A stretch of DNA of 64,000 nt, taken from Undaria pinnatifida. Lineage: Eukaryota; Sar; Phaeophyceae; Laminariales; Alariaceae. The stretch spans positions 10,267,805-10,331,804 of the forward strand of contig JABAKD010000030.1 of assembly GCA_012845835.1 (NCBI GenBank). The letters run 5' to 3'. Numbering within the stretch: the stretch's first letter is position 1; each line of letters begins with the position of its first letter. A model generated the notes under the pieces. The model had not been told where the DNA came from. It saw nothing but the letters and a program-made list of their open reading frames with translations, and did not search any database. This document shows, piece by piece, positions 12,801 to 21,829 of the stretch. The translations under genes were made by a program, and so were the position numbers.

Positions 12801-15800
12801 GAAATGGAAGAAGCAAGGGAAGGGGGCAGTGGGAGAGCTGGTTCCAGAGGAATTCGCGCTGCACTCCCGAAGGATAGGGAGAGCGACAAGGCTGGCGGAG
12901 ATGGGAACATAGCCGTGGGTGATCAAGATAGAAGGAAGGTTGGCGGCGCAGGCATTCATGGGGTACGTGAGATCGAATATGGAATACCCCCTTTGGGTGT
13001 CAAGGATATCGGTAGGGAGGTCAGGAGCGCCGGGCAGATAGCCGGGGCAAGGGACGAGATGGGAGGGGGGGGGCGGGGGCGAGGGTAGAATAGCGTAGGC
13101 GCGGGCGTAGAACGCGGCTTCCGAATGGGCTTCTGGTTGTTGAGGTTATCTGTCGGGAAGGGGGGCAGGTCAGCCGCGTACAAAAGCCGGGAGAGGGAGC
13201 GGGGGAGGGAGAGGGGGGCAAGGAAAACCGGACGAGGGTGAGCCGTCAGTTTCCACCCCCCCCACCCTCCCCCGCGGGGCGGGGGAACACCATGATATTA
13301 ATGAACACGCATATTTTCGTGAAGAGGAGACCAAAATGTAAGAATGTCGGAACAGTCTGGAGTTTGGCGGAACGAAGAGGAAATATCGGAGAACCGGGTA
13401 GCATAGGGGGGGGGGGGTGGTTCCAGGGGAAGGAATAGCGGAAAAAAGGAGGACCTCAGCAGCAACAACGTAGCACACCAGCAGCACACCAGCAGCGAGT
13501 ATCGGACACAACAATCGGTAGAGGAAGAAGGGAGTAGCGCCCACGCAGCAGCGACAGCAGCAGCAGTAGCAGTAGGGAGAACACGTCGGCAGGAGCATAG
13601 GGGTAGAGAGGTGGCACGGGGAGACACCAATCGCAATCTCCCACCCTCCCACCCGATTGCTTCACGAGCAGGAGGGCTAAAGCGGAGGGAGGGGGAGGGG
13701 GGGCGAGAGGAGGGAAGGAAGGAAGGGCAGGGATTGATTCCTTCATCTTCCGGTGTGTGCGTGCCTTCGCGGGGGGGGGGCTTCTGGTTGTTGAGGTTAT
13801 CTGTCGGGAAGGGGGGCAGGTCAGCCGCGTACAATAGCCGGGAGAGGGAGCGGGGGAGGGAGAGGGGGGCAAGGAAAACCGGACGAGGGTGAGCCGTCAG
13901 TTTCCACCCCCCCCACCCTCCTCCGCGGGGCGGGGGAACACCATGATATTAATGAACACGCATATTTTCGTGAAGAGGAGACCAAAAGGCGCGATCGGAG
14001 TATCCCACACAGCTTGCAAAGATGAGTTTCGACGAAATCATCGATCTCACAGCTGTGCATTTTCATTGCTTTCTTTGTTTACAGCAGTATACCACTGACA
14101 TGATATAACCAGGTCTCGCAAACAAGCAGCTGCATACATAGTAGAAACGCCAATGCAGAAGTGTGGTTGTACTTGGTACAACGGTTGAAGATCGCGCGCA
14201 CTCACCCTGTAAGGTTGGCCTGTCTGCGAGTGCCCAAGGGAGGACCAAATAGCGCGCCATGGCCACAGGAAAAACACGCCATCAAAGGGAGGGGGGGAGA
14301 CAGTGTGAGACGGGGGAGGGGATGAGGGAAGGGGGGGTCATGGCGTCAGTCACTGGCGAGCGCATCGCAAGTGAAAGTGGAAGAAACAAAAAAAAGCATG
14401 CCGCGTAAGCAAATACTTTAGGAGGGGCCGAGCACGGAGCTCATTCTAGCCCGCGGTGCGAGCACGAGCACGTAGATTGTATATAGGGTGCCCACGGGCT
14501 TTCCTTCTTAGCCTCCCGTGCATTCAACCAATGAATGCTTCCTCCCTTTGCGACCTCCAGATCGCGACAAGATCGCTGACAGTGCTGTACCAATTTGAGC
14601 CCAAACAAAATCGAAGGTCGTGCACGAGACTTCGGGGTGGGCGGGTGGGTGCGTCTTGGATGCGTCTTAGATCGAGCCTAACCCTAACCCTAACCCAATC
14701 AGACTCAAAAAATCAACCAACGCAGGGAGAATCCCCTTTCGTCTCGTACGCAGTGTCCCTCAACCAATCGTCTCAAACAACACATACCTGATATAGTCGT
14801 ACGCTCTCGTGCTGCCTAGATCTGCGTTAAGCATTCAGGATTCAGAGCCTCGCTACAGGCTTCATCGGCTTGATTGGCACCGCCTACCTCACAATGACAC
14901 CGTTTTTTTGTTGCCATGAATCATACGGCAAAAAAAAAAAAAAAAAAAAACTCCTCTTCATCGCGGGTTGCGCTCAGGCTTCCACTACATATTTTTCAAT
15001 ATCCTGCCTGTTCGTCGGCTCGATTTCTCATCCTGTCTGTCCGCCGGCGTATCATTTACTGCGAGAGCGGACACTGACACTTCCGCCTCCCACAACGCCA
15101 GGACCTCGTAAGGCAGCGGAAGAACCGCCCGCATTGAGGGACTTGTTTGTTTCGTGGCAAGTCGTCTCGAGTTCGCCGCGGTCGCCGGACTGCTGTGTTT
15201 TCGGTAGTGATGCTATTGTGCATCTCGGATGCGGCGGGACTTCGTTATTTTTTTGGCTTCGAAAGCACACACCCACATACCATAGTGTGTCTTACCTACC
15301 CCAACCCTAACCCTAACCCATAGGAAATGCTTGCCCCGGTCGAAGTGCCCCTTAATGGCATCAGTGGGGTAAAATGGTTAACAATGCCAAATAATGATGT
15401 GTATCACTGACGCCCTACGGCATGTATAAGAACTCTCCTGTTTCACTTTCATCTCTAGACTACTACTCTGCCGTGCCTATGTACGACATATGTACCTATC
15501 AACAGACCGAGGCCGCGCTGTGATATCGTCCTTTCATTTCTGCAACATTCTACCGATGATACTCAATATTCCTGCCTACCGGTGCACTCCTGTACTGGTA
15601 TGTTAGCAGGAGTTGCTGTAGAGGCATTCCCGGCCGAGTACTCGTGGCCAACGAGTACTCGCAAAGCTCGGATGGAAATACCCCGGATACTCGCTATTAA
15701 TAGTATTCTCGGCTACTTAAGCGAGTACCCGGGTACTCGCCCAACAGCTGGGTACCCGCTGGTTCCCGGCACCGTTTCGACCTTGTTTGGTCCAGTAAAA

Positions 15801-18800
15801 CTTGCAACGAACAGAGGGTTCGTAACGCAACAGGTAACGGGTACCACATTCGACCGGATTGTCACAATGGTAATCAAGTAATCAAGAGGAGCAGTGTATA
15901 AATAGTCCAAACATCTAAGAGCAGTGGTGCGCTTTGATACCTGTAACTGGTCCATTAAGTGATGACGCGGTGATGGAAACCAAGGTGGCACCGCAAAGGG
16001 TGCTCAATCTACATTGTGGGTAGACAGTAAGTGACGCCATGATCATTAACAGTAGGAGCCTGTGCCGTTACCTGAGCGGAGAGTGTTGATACATTGAAAT
16101 TCATTGCACAGATTTGGGAGACGGGCCAAGGAAGCGCTGTCCCTGCCCGTATGCATGAAAGTGTACACATATGGGCACCATCGGGGAGAGGCGACGCGAA
16201 AGTAGGCCAGGGGTATCATCGTGTGAGCGGCAACACGACTCCAAATTCATGGAGAAGCTGAGTTAGAGAGGTGAGGCGCACCCTGGGCGTGACCCTCGTT
16301 AAAATGCGGGTTCGTTTAGCGGGTGCGCTTGTTTTCCAACGACATGTGGAGACCCACCGTCGAAGAAATCAAAACCGTACAGGCGCAGGCAATTCCCGCA
16401 CTACCCAGGTCAAAAGGAAGAGCAATTCGAGCTGTCGATTCCTGGGTGGCTATGTCAACTTTTCGGCCAAACCTTACCGGGTTCGGGCTAAGAAGGCCGG
16501 CAAGTCCAAGGTGCGGCTTCGCCTGAGGGGTGAGGTCAAATTAAGTCGGCGTTTTGCGGATGGACAAAAACTGGTACGAGTATACGAACCAAAGAGTGTG
16601 ATGAATTTAAGCGCTTGATACCCGGATCTCCAAGAGGATTTGAAATGAGTTAATACATAGTAACACGTGATATTCGAACAGACTTGGAGGTACACGTGCT
16701 CCGTTCCACGTATGTTTGTTCGTGTGTTCCAAGCAGGCGAATCAGCCACACCAGTTACGCCACACGATAGGAGAGAGCGAGCTGAATGCGCCACGCCGTG
16801 ATTCGAGTAAATAACGGGCATCCTGCTTGTTGAGATTTTGAACGCAATATCTTCCAGGGGACGCGATTGACGGGGCGATTAATTGCCCCCCCCCGGGTTT
16901 CTACGGTGCAAGATCGGGTACCCGGGTACCAGCGAGTGCTGGGATTTTGACAATATAAGGGACACACCGAATTATTACTCATATCGCCCGGCAGAGCTTT
17001 TGAAACGTGATTCGTGGAGATTGCACGAACCGATATACTGCCCAAAAGGAAGTGATATGCAGGATGAATAGTTGCCCGGTATGCACGGGTGAAACAGCGA
17101 GTACCCTGGGTACTCGATACTCGCGAGTACGCGAGTACCCGGCGGCCCAAACACTCGTCGAGTATTAAGTGATACTGGTGCCCGTGACGAGTATTTGCGA
17201 GACATGGTAAAAATACACGCGAATACTCGGCACTGCGACGAAAAGTAGGGTAAGATTGATATACGTACAAGCTGGGCCGGCCAAGAAACCCATAATCCGT
17301 CAGTCGGGCATATCTTCTGAACGACAGCGACCCACTGCAAACTGAGCATATCCTCGTAATCAGCCAGATGCGGTGGTCATTTTAAGCCCTCCAGCTTGAG
17401 AATTTGCCAAGTTGGTGCCGAAAAAAGTGTTTGCCACTCACGTCTCCCAGTGTGAGCATTTTTTTCATGATTTTTTTGTGTTGCTTTGTCCAAAATTGCT
17501 CGAAATACAACGTGGATGGAATTGGCTCAATTTTGCTGGGCATGTACATCTTGGGACGAGGAGTAGGGACATATGCGTTTCATTTCATGGGTCACTTTCG
17601 TTCGAAAGTTATGAATGAATCCCTGAAATATACGAGTGTATATTTGTATGCAGCGGCACTTCCGTGGAAACTTGGCCATGCACCTCTCATTTTTTCGAGT
17701 TCGGACCTGAAATTTTGACACGTGATTTGGACCAAGGTCGCCAAAACGGTACTTGGCAAACTCGGAAAAAAAAAAAAATGGCCGACATATGGCCGGCCAA
17801 AAGCTTTCCAAAATCATGAAATTAGTGAAAAGTCAACGGATTTTTTTTTTTTCTTTAGTTCGCCAACTACTGTTTTGGGGACCTTGGTCCAAATCACGTG
17901 TCCAAATTTCAGGTCCGAACTCGAAAAAATGAGCGCTGCACAGCGATATTGGCTTATTTTGAGCGTCTTGGCCGGTCCAGCTGTAGTGCATGGGTGAATT
18001 TGACGAATCACAGACCGAATTTCGGCCAATATATGGAATGCAAGCACGACTGAAAATCGAGCTTCATTGTGCATTTGATATAGTACATCTTTGTATGATT
18101 GGCCAACGGGAAAAGACATCCCGCTGGACCTGGCCGGACCAACATACCTCCTGGTTGTTGTTGTTGTTGTTGTTGCTGTTGTTGTTATTGTTCTCACATT
18201 AACTCGCATAATCAAGTCCGTGGTCACAGACCAGGCTCCAGTCACTGGAGCTGAGGAATACCCCACGGAAAAACACAAACAACCCAAGGTGGTACACGCA
18301 TACATGCCTCCACCAGAAACATATAGAAGTGAAATCGGGAGTCAGTCTACGATGTGCCAGGCCCATACCGGTGCATACGTCTCATTACTCACGCCTGGAG
18401 AAACCGACTATACCGCTTGCCACCCAAGAAAGACTAACACGTACTGAGTATATAATACCAGGTACACGTAGTATCTATCACTACGCATACGCACGACAGA
18501 CGCAAGTCAATTGGAGAAAGGAAACAAAGAAAATAAAATAAGTTAAAGGAAAGGAAAGAAAGGTGAAGAAAGCGAAACAAAAAAAAACGACAAAAGGAAA
18601 GGAAAAGACAAGAAAAGCAAGAAAAGACAAGACAAGAAGAGGAAGCAAGGAAAGGAAAAGAGAAGAAAAAAAAAAAGAAAATGTCATAATAGCCTAGGAA
18701 CTGGCTAAAGACGGCATTGGGCTCATGTTCTATGACAGTATGACAGCAGTCCAGGCAGACGAGAGTGAATGCCGTGAAGCCCGCGCGAGCGTCCACGCTT

Positions 18801-20832
18801 GTACCGAACTCGCACGCAATAGACCACAGCACCGAAGTGCAAGCACAGACGACGTGGCATTACCGAGCGCGACAGGCACGCCCATGGAAATGCATTCAGC
18901 AGGCATGCCACACTCACTCGTACTGGTACGTACCGGTACCAAGTACCTAGTAGCAAGCGAAAACATAGACCCGCCGCCGAAGCAGCAGTGCAGCAGTACA
19001 GTATTACAGCCGAGCAGCTTTGATTGACAGCAGCAACGGCAGCAGAAGATGATATTGCGATTCTCGGGGCACACCGATAACGAAACAGCTGCTAGCAGTA
19101 GGACGTACCACGCTCTCTTCAAGAATATTTTGCTGAGCGACCTGTGTACGTGCCGCCTGCATCATCACACTTCCCGGATACCAGGTACTTCACACAGACC
19201 GGTAGGCATGATATGTAGAAGCAGGTACTACTGCTGTTGCAGCTATGTCCAAGCCGGTATGAGTTGCGCTGACCATGCGGTCTTCGAGCGACGGAAGCCA
19301 CATGGTGTCACGGTGCTGCCGTAATATCTAGAAATAATATACATGGCGCGACAAAGGCCAAGGTCACGACGGCTGTGGGTGCTACACACCAACCATAGTG
19401 ACACGACGGTGACACGACGGTGGCAGAAACAGCACCGATGGCGGTAGTGTGAATACTCGGGAATTTGGCAAACCTCAAAGTTGCTGGTGAAAAACATTTA
19501 CGAGAATACGGGCAAACGCGTGCAAAAACAACACAAATGAACAAACGCCGGTTGAAGAAACGAGGCTACCCATTAGAAAAGACAACACAAAACAATCGAT
19601 CGCGACCTTCCTCAAAAACGAATTCCTAAAATTCCAAATGTCTGACGTTCAAAAAAATCACCAAACCAAAGCGCCCACTTGTAAAGGGCGTGAAATGTGC
19701 AATGCGTGCATGCGGACTTCCGTTTGAGAACAAACGAGCAGGCAAAGCCGCTACACACAGATACAGCAGCGAACACAAGCAAGGCACACAGCAGTACACA
19801 GCTGCCCTGAAACAATTAACGACGACAAGGAGGGGAACCGGCATGCCGGATGAAGCTATGCATCAGCCCCAGAGGTTAGACTTCAGGCCTACTCGCAGAA
19901 CGTCATGGTTATACTTCCTGGGTGTGGGTGAAAGGCGGACATGCTGCATAGGTTCATCATAGGTTGACATGTTGACCAGTGTCACCTGATATGATATCTG
20001 GTGAAGGAGTCAGCAACACGCCAACGTGTTTCTTGCTGCTCTGCTGCTGCTTCGTACGATATAGAAACTGGCTGCTGTTGCTGTACGACTTACATGTGGC
20101 AAGCGTATAGTCATAGTCGAAGCCCACCACCTCCACCCGGCTGAGGTCGACAAGGTTGTTGCTGAACACCGCTCGAGAGGGACCCCGCCGGTCGTGCTTG
20201 TCCAACACCGGCGTCGCCGTCGCTGCCGCTGCTTCTACCCCCTGTTCCGGCAGCTGCTCCTGGCACAGTCGGTGGTACCGGTCCAGCAGCACTTGAATTT
20301 CTCTGTTCGAGTGAAACAGACGATCCTCCCCGTTATCTTCCTTCGCGTCCCGAGCTGCTGCGGCAGCAATTTTCGAGGTCACTTTCGGACAGTCAATGCC
20401 GTCGGTAGCAGCAGCAGTGTGATAAGCGCCATTATTAGAAGCATCAGCAGCATCAGCAACAGCAGTGCGGAGAAGAGGAGAATCGCCGTTCAAAGCAGCA
20501 GTCTGCTGCCGTGTTGCGTCCTCCGGCACGGCCGCCGCTGCGCCGCGGTGCTGGTTGTTGTTGCTGTTGTGCTCTCCAACTGAGCCAGGTGCTGCTGTGC
20601 ATAGAAGTCCCGGCCACAGTCTGGCGCGATGCTGTCTGGACGCGAGCTGCTGCTGCTCTATCAGTCCCTTGCCTCCTCGTCTTCGAAGCAGCATGCCGGC
20701 CCTGCTGCCTGCTGACCGAAAGCTGTTCATTTCAAAAGCAGCAGGACCGCTACCGCTGCCAAAACAGGCAGGGTATACCGGTAGGCCGACCCCAGGAGAT
20801 ACTTGAGGTGCTCCGGTCAGGACAAAACGCAT
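759..20832 (-). CDS. 5'-nucleotidase domain-containing protein (NT5DC/cN-II type, HAD superfamily), partial at 3' end, gene span
   Basis: Join on the minus strand: 20,094-20,832; 3,987-4,084; 3,384-3,494; 1,891-2,048; 759-845; then off the left edge. Exon 1 ends in GFDYDYTLAT, the HAD motif I in which the first Asp (residue 239 of this model) is the nucleophile and Asp241 the general acid/base. Later exons carry LIYDLAKRHLVEELKYP, YRGRTPLS, KPLNDRFCLAEACLLADVVQ and HVHVSGLMHEKVL, all in the order expected for cytosolic IMP/GMP-type nucleotidases (cN-II and NT5DC family). Internal phases match (1/2, 0/0, 0/0, 2/1). About six residues usually found between TLA and LIYD are missing, so a micro-exon in the 16-kb intron was probably overlooked. 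The Arg-rich N-terminus could be an organelle-targeting presequence. The C-terminal HAD motifs II-IV are outside the window. By family, it should hydrolyse purine nucleoside 5'-monophosphates or a related phosphoester; the true substrate cannot be told. Confidence 0.85.
1000..1800. repeat. Intron with AGTCAGC-type palindromic repeats
   Basis: This NT5DC intron holds repeated blocks 'gagcagtctagtaggtg' (near 1,020-1,050 and 1,130-1,145) and the perfect 14-base palindrome agtcagcgctgact near 1,115. Diverged copies lie near 1,390 and 1,770. There is no convincing coding content. A C-rich run near 1,570-1,600 superficially resembles a zinc knuckle but is too short to call. Confidence 0.4.
1891..2048 (-). 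CDS. NT5DC gene, exon 4
   Basis: Encodes AEYGSYPVMVSPEYRKTVLK then PLNDRFCLAEACLLADVVQH and ends AGHKAFHP plus two bases of an Arg codon. The acceptor is ...aaaactgcggacag and the donor is CCCAG/GTATAA. The LNDxFxLAEACLLADVV block is a strong family signature of NT5DC proteins. Phase 0 at the start fits exon 3, and phase 2 at the end fits exon 5. Confidence 0.9.
2905..3210. mobile_element. Foldback/MITE-like inverted repeat in an NT5DC intron
   Basis: The left arm (about 2,938-3,013: CAAAATGGGGTA, a GGGGCGCGCCAG block, gtacgccggctaaacgcctcc, attcgcattctgg) is mirrored by the right arm (about 3,120-3,205) ending TACCCCATTTTG. A roughly 100-base centre separates them. Arms with matching termini and no ORF are typical of non-autonomous DNA transposons or foldback elements. 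An extra partial copy of the terminus lies at about 2,908. Confidence 0.7.
3384..3494 (-). CDS. NT5DC gene, exon 3
   Basis: Thirty-seven codons: GLTVDMDKGLLCKLSYINRI followed by NVPVYRGRTPLSHAEIE. Acceptor ...tgtgtggtcag, donor GAG/GTGCGG, phase 0/0. This matches the family segment GL.(Y/F)D...G.LLK......YRG...L. The family is usually Lys-Leu-Asp after the CLLK segment; here it is Lys-Leu-Ser. Confidence 0.88.
3987..4084 (-). CDS. NT5DC gene, exon 2 of those seen
   Basis: After two bases completing a codon it encodes LIYDLAKRHLVEELKYPPGL then IDMEYDKEFAIM. Acceptor gcgcgtgcag, donor ATG/GTGAGT. The family consensus at the end is FAIRGL; joined to exon 3 this copy reads FAIMGL, an Arg to Met change (AGG to ATG would be one base). 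The start phase (2 bases) is compatible with exon 1, but alignment to the family suggests a short exon is missing between them. Confidence 0.88.
4085..6060. other. Intron sequence, no gene seen
   Basis: Start of the 16-kb NT5DC intron. It contains an A-rich patch at about 5,430-5,535 and a poly-T at about 4,992-5,004. The ORFs here are short and on both strands, without recognisable domains. Confidence 0.5.
6064..6527. repeat. Interspersed repeat with internal 157-base tandem duplication
   Basis: Begins tgtaagaatgtcggaacag and ends gacaccaatc. The segment 6,207-6,361 is repeated almost exactly at 6,366-6,521. A single-unit copy lies at 13,337-13,640. The CAGCAG-rich centre gives long but meaningless ORFs. 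The two copies bracket the hairpin array and the recombinase relic. Confidence 0.85.
7790..11620. repeat. G-rich tandem array of short hairpins (36-38 base units)
   Basis: Roughly a hundred units share a core of a 7-10 base stem, an AACGGG-type loop and the complementary arm. Examples: GTGTGCGGC/GCCGCACAC at 7,836-7,859, TGTGTGCGGC/GCCGCACACA at 8,331-8,356, GTGCAGC/GCTGCAC at 8,551-8,570, GTGCGCGAC/GTCGCGCAC at 8,654-8,677, GCGCGGC/GCCGCGC at 8,862-8,881. Spacers alternate between cacgaccttgtc-type and caagaaaggggg-type. In the homogeneous core (8,880-10,050) the units form two- and three-hairpin cassettes of 74 and 110 bases. Units decay towards both ends. All three forward frames stay open for over 500 codons because the repeat lacks stop codons; this is not evidence of a protein. 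Confidence 0.9.
11640..13055 (+). pseudogene. Decayed tyrosine recombinase (phage-integrase fold) gene
   Basis: Fragments in shifting frames give, in order, RFKMDLAELGEEVGAQALRM, LSLPLQHFRIQGVKKGIRR, RPLTWEMIRVLEESIGAWG, LALTYQLLLKASELFAEE, VYCLSRGDVAFF and ADTVGVRFKGG, then VVDLMAELVGYYAR. The C-terminal catalytic part (about 12,823-13,040) reads FALHSRRIGRATRLAEMG, a TAG stop, then PWVIKIEGRL and AFMGYVRSNM. HxxR followed by a Tyr about 30 residues later is the signature of tyrosine recombinases of the transposon (DIRS/Ngaro/Crypton) kind. At least three frameshifts, mostly at G runs, and one in-frame stop make it inactive. It directly follows the hairpin array. Confidence 0.82.
13127..13335. 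repeat. Direct repeat, copy 1
   Basis: About 209 bases (gcttctggttgttgaggtta ... gaagaggagaccaaaa) are repeated nearly exactly at 13,778-13,987. It includes a C/G-rich palindromic patch and cccgcggggcggggg. It may be a terminal or target-flanking repeat of the recombinase relic or of the insertion between the copies. Confidence 0.85.
13337..13640. repeat. Second copy of the 6,064 interspersed repeat
   Basis: Nearly identical to 6,064-6,368, from tgtaagaatgtcggaacag to gacaccaatcgcaatc. It starts exactly where direct-repeat copy 1 ends, as expected of an insertion or recombination junction. Confidence 0.88.
13778..13987. repeat. Direct repeat, copy 2
   Basis: Copy of 13,127-13,335 differing at a few bases. 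It is followed at once by an inverted fragment (13,988-14,062) of the terminal repeat family seen at 21.8 and 43.4 kb (gcgcgatcggagtatcccac... cagcttgcaaagatgagttt). Confidence 0.85.
14677..14696. repeat. Interstitial telomere-type repeat (CCCTAA)
   Basis: Three consecutive CCTAAC/CCCTAA units. A second short tract lies about 600 bases away. TTAGGG is a common eukaryotic telomere unit, so these are interstitial telomeric sequences or chance G/C-rich repeats. Confidence 0.6.
15299..15320. repeat. Interstitial telomere-type repeat (CCCTAA), second tract
   Basis: Reads ccccaaccctaaccctaacc, in the same orientation as the tract at 14,677. The sequence between the two tracts has an A16-A20 run near 14,932 and no recognisable gene. 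Confidence 0.6.
15630..17245. repeat. GAGTACTCG/GTACCCGGGTAC-rich intron DNA
   Basis: Two zones (about 15,630-15,770 and 17,090-17,240) are dense in overlapping gagtactcg, gcgagtac and cccgggtac palindromes, in related order. The DNA between carries only a 115-codon ORF at 16,271-16,618, basic and without a known domain. I call it repeat, not gene. Confidence 0.4.
17688..17933. mobile_element. Inverted-repeat (foldback) element
   Basis: The left arm 17,688-17,762 (tttttcgagttcggacctga, cacgtgatttggaccaaggt) is mirrored by the right arm 17,856-17,933 with few mismatches. The centre holds A-run/T-run and a ggccgacatatggccggcc palindrome. There is no ORF. It resembles a short non-autonomous DNA transposon. 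Confidence 0.72.
18150..18510 (+). repeat. Interspersed repeat, partner of 31-385
   Basis: Starts in a TTG run and continues through 'aatcaagtccgtggtcac', 'ctccagtcactggagctgag' and 'actacgcatacgcac'. It is inverted relative to the copy at 31-385. An A/G-rich stretch (18,520-18,690) follows, like a degenerate tail. Confidence 0.7.
20094..20832 (-). CDS. NT5DC gene, first coding exon with start
   Basis: This exon has 246 codons plus one base. The N-terminal ~190 residues are low complexity (Ala, Gln, Asn runs such as NSNNNQH) and not conserved-looking. Then come LLDRYHRLCQEQL, AVFSNNLVDLSRVEVVGFDY and DYTLAT. The donor is T/GTAAGT, a perfect consensus. The start used is the first ATG (20,832). 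A second in-frame ATG at 20,730 begins MNSFRSAGSRAGMLLRRR, an Arg-rich, Ser-containing stretch like a mitochondrial presequence, and may be the true start. F.NN.VDLS.VEVVGFDYDYTLA is the family's entry to HAD motif I. Confidence 0.87.
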
Positions 20833-21117
20833 CGATATCTACTGCGGTACGGTGAATGGCCCAGCTGCAAGGGCGAAGCACTCTTGCCAAGTACGAAGGA
20901 GTGCGCTACGGACGCATGATTCTCTCCTCTCGGCTAGAGCTCTCTCGTCCTCAAGCGTCACGGAAAGTTAGCAACGTGTCAACCATTGCGTCGACAAAGT
21001 TTTTCGAAAATGGGGAGTTCCATCAGTAAGGCTGTTAAAAGAAGGGGGTGCGGGACCTGTTTCAAGGCATGTGATGATGAGAAGTGAGATGACCTGACAA
21101 TGATTGTGTGCAATGTA

Positions 21118-21232
21118 ATGGTATGATGGGTAGGAGGAGCTGTGACATGATTGTGCGCAATGTGATGGTATGATGGGTAGGAGCTGTGACATGATTGTGT
21201 GCAATGTGATGGTATGATGGGTAGGAGCTGGG
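21118..21232. repeat. Three tandem copies of a ~45-base unit
   Basis: The block gtgacatgattgtgtgcaat / gtgatggtatgatgggtagg occurs three times in succession with minor changes, just upstream of the NT5DC start. Confidence 0.7.
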
Positions 21233-21829
21233 AGACAGGAGCGCAGAGCCCAGAGCGCTCTCAGCCGACAGCAAGCACGTGAGCGGCAAAAATGTATTCG
21301 GCTCCCATCCACACCAACAGGGTGTGATATAGGTTCGAGAGCCGGGCGACGTGTCCGAGCTTCGAGTATACGTCTGCATAAATGGTGGATGCAGGGTACG
21401 CTGCTTCTTCTGCTTTATGTAGAGTCTCTACCTCGGTTGTGAAGATACATGAATGAATGTGAATGAAGAACTCTGTTGTCGCAGGAACCAACCGTGACGG
21501 GGTGCTCACTGTCCGAGACCAAGAAGAGCCCAGATCTGGATCATCAGCAGCGAGCGGCAGCTCGAAACGAAGTTTAAGCCTCTACAACCAACCACACTGC
21601 TACTATTTATACACACACCATTGGGGCAGAGAGGGGACCAGGTAGTATATTAATAATAATAGTGGTTAGCGGTTATATTGCCAAGGATACGACATGCGTG
21701 CGGCATCCTCAACTATTTAAAATCAGATTGCGCAGACCGATCTGAAGATCTGAGATGTGGGAAAAAGACGATTCGAACAAACCCCGGCTTGTTTTACGTC
21801 AACCGATCGGCAACCCCTATTTTATTATA

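Noticed and set aside
16271-16618. 115-codon basic ORF on the plus strand
   Set aside because: No domain, single fragment, and surrounded by palindromic repeat DNA; could be an old transposon piece but cannot be supported.
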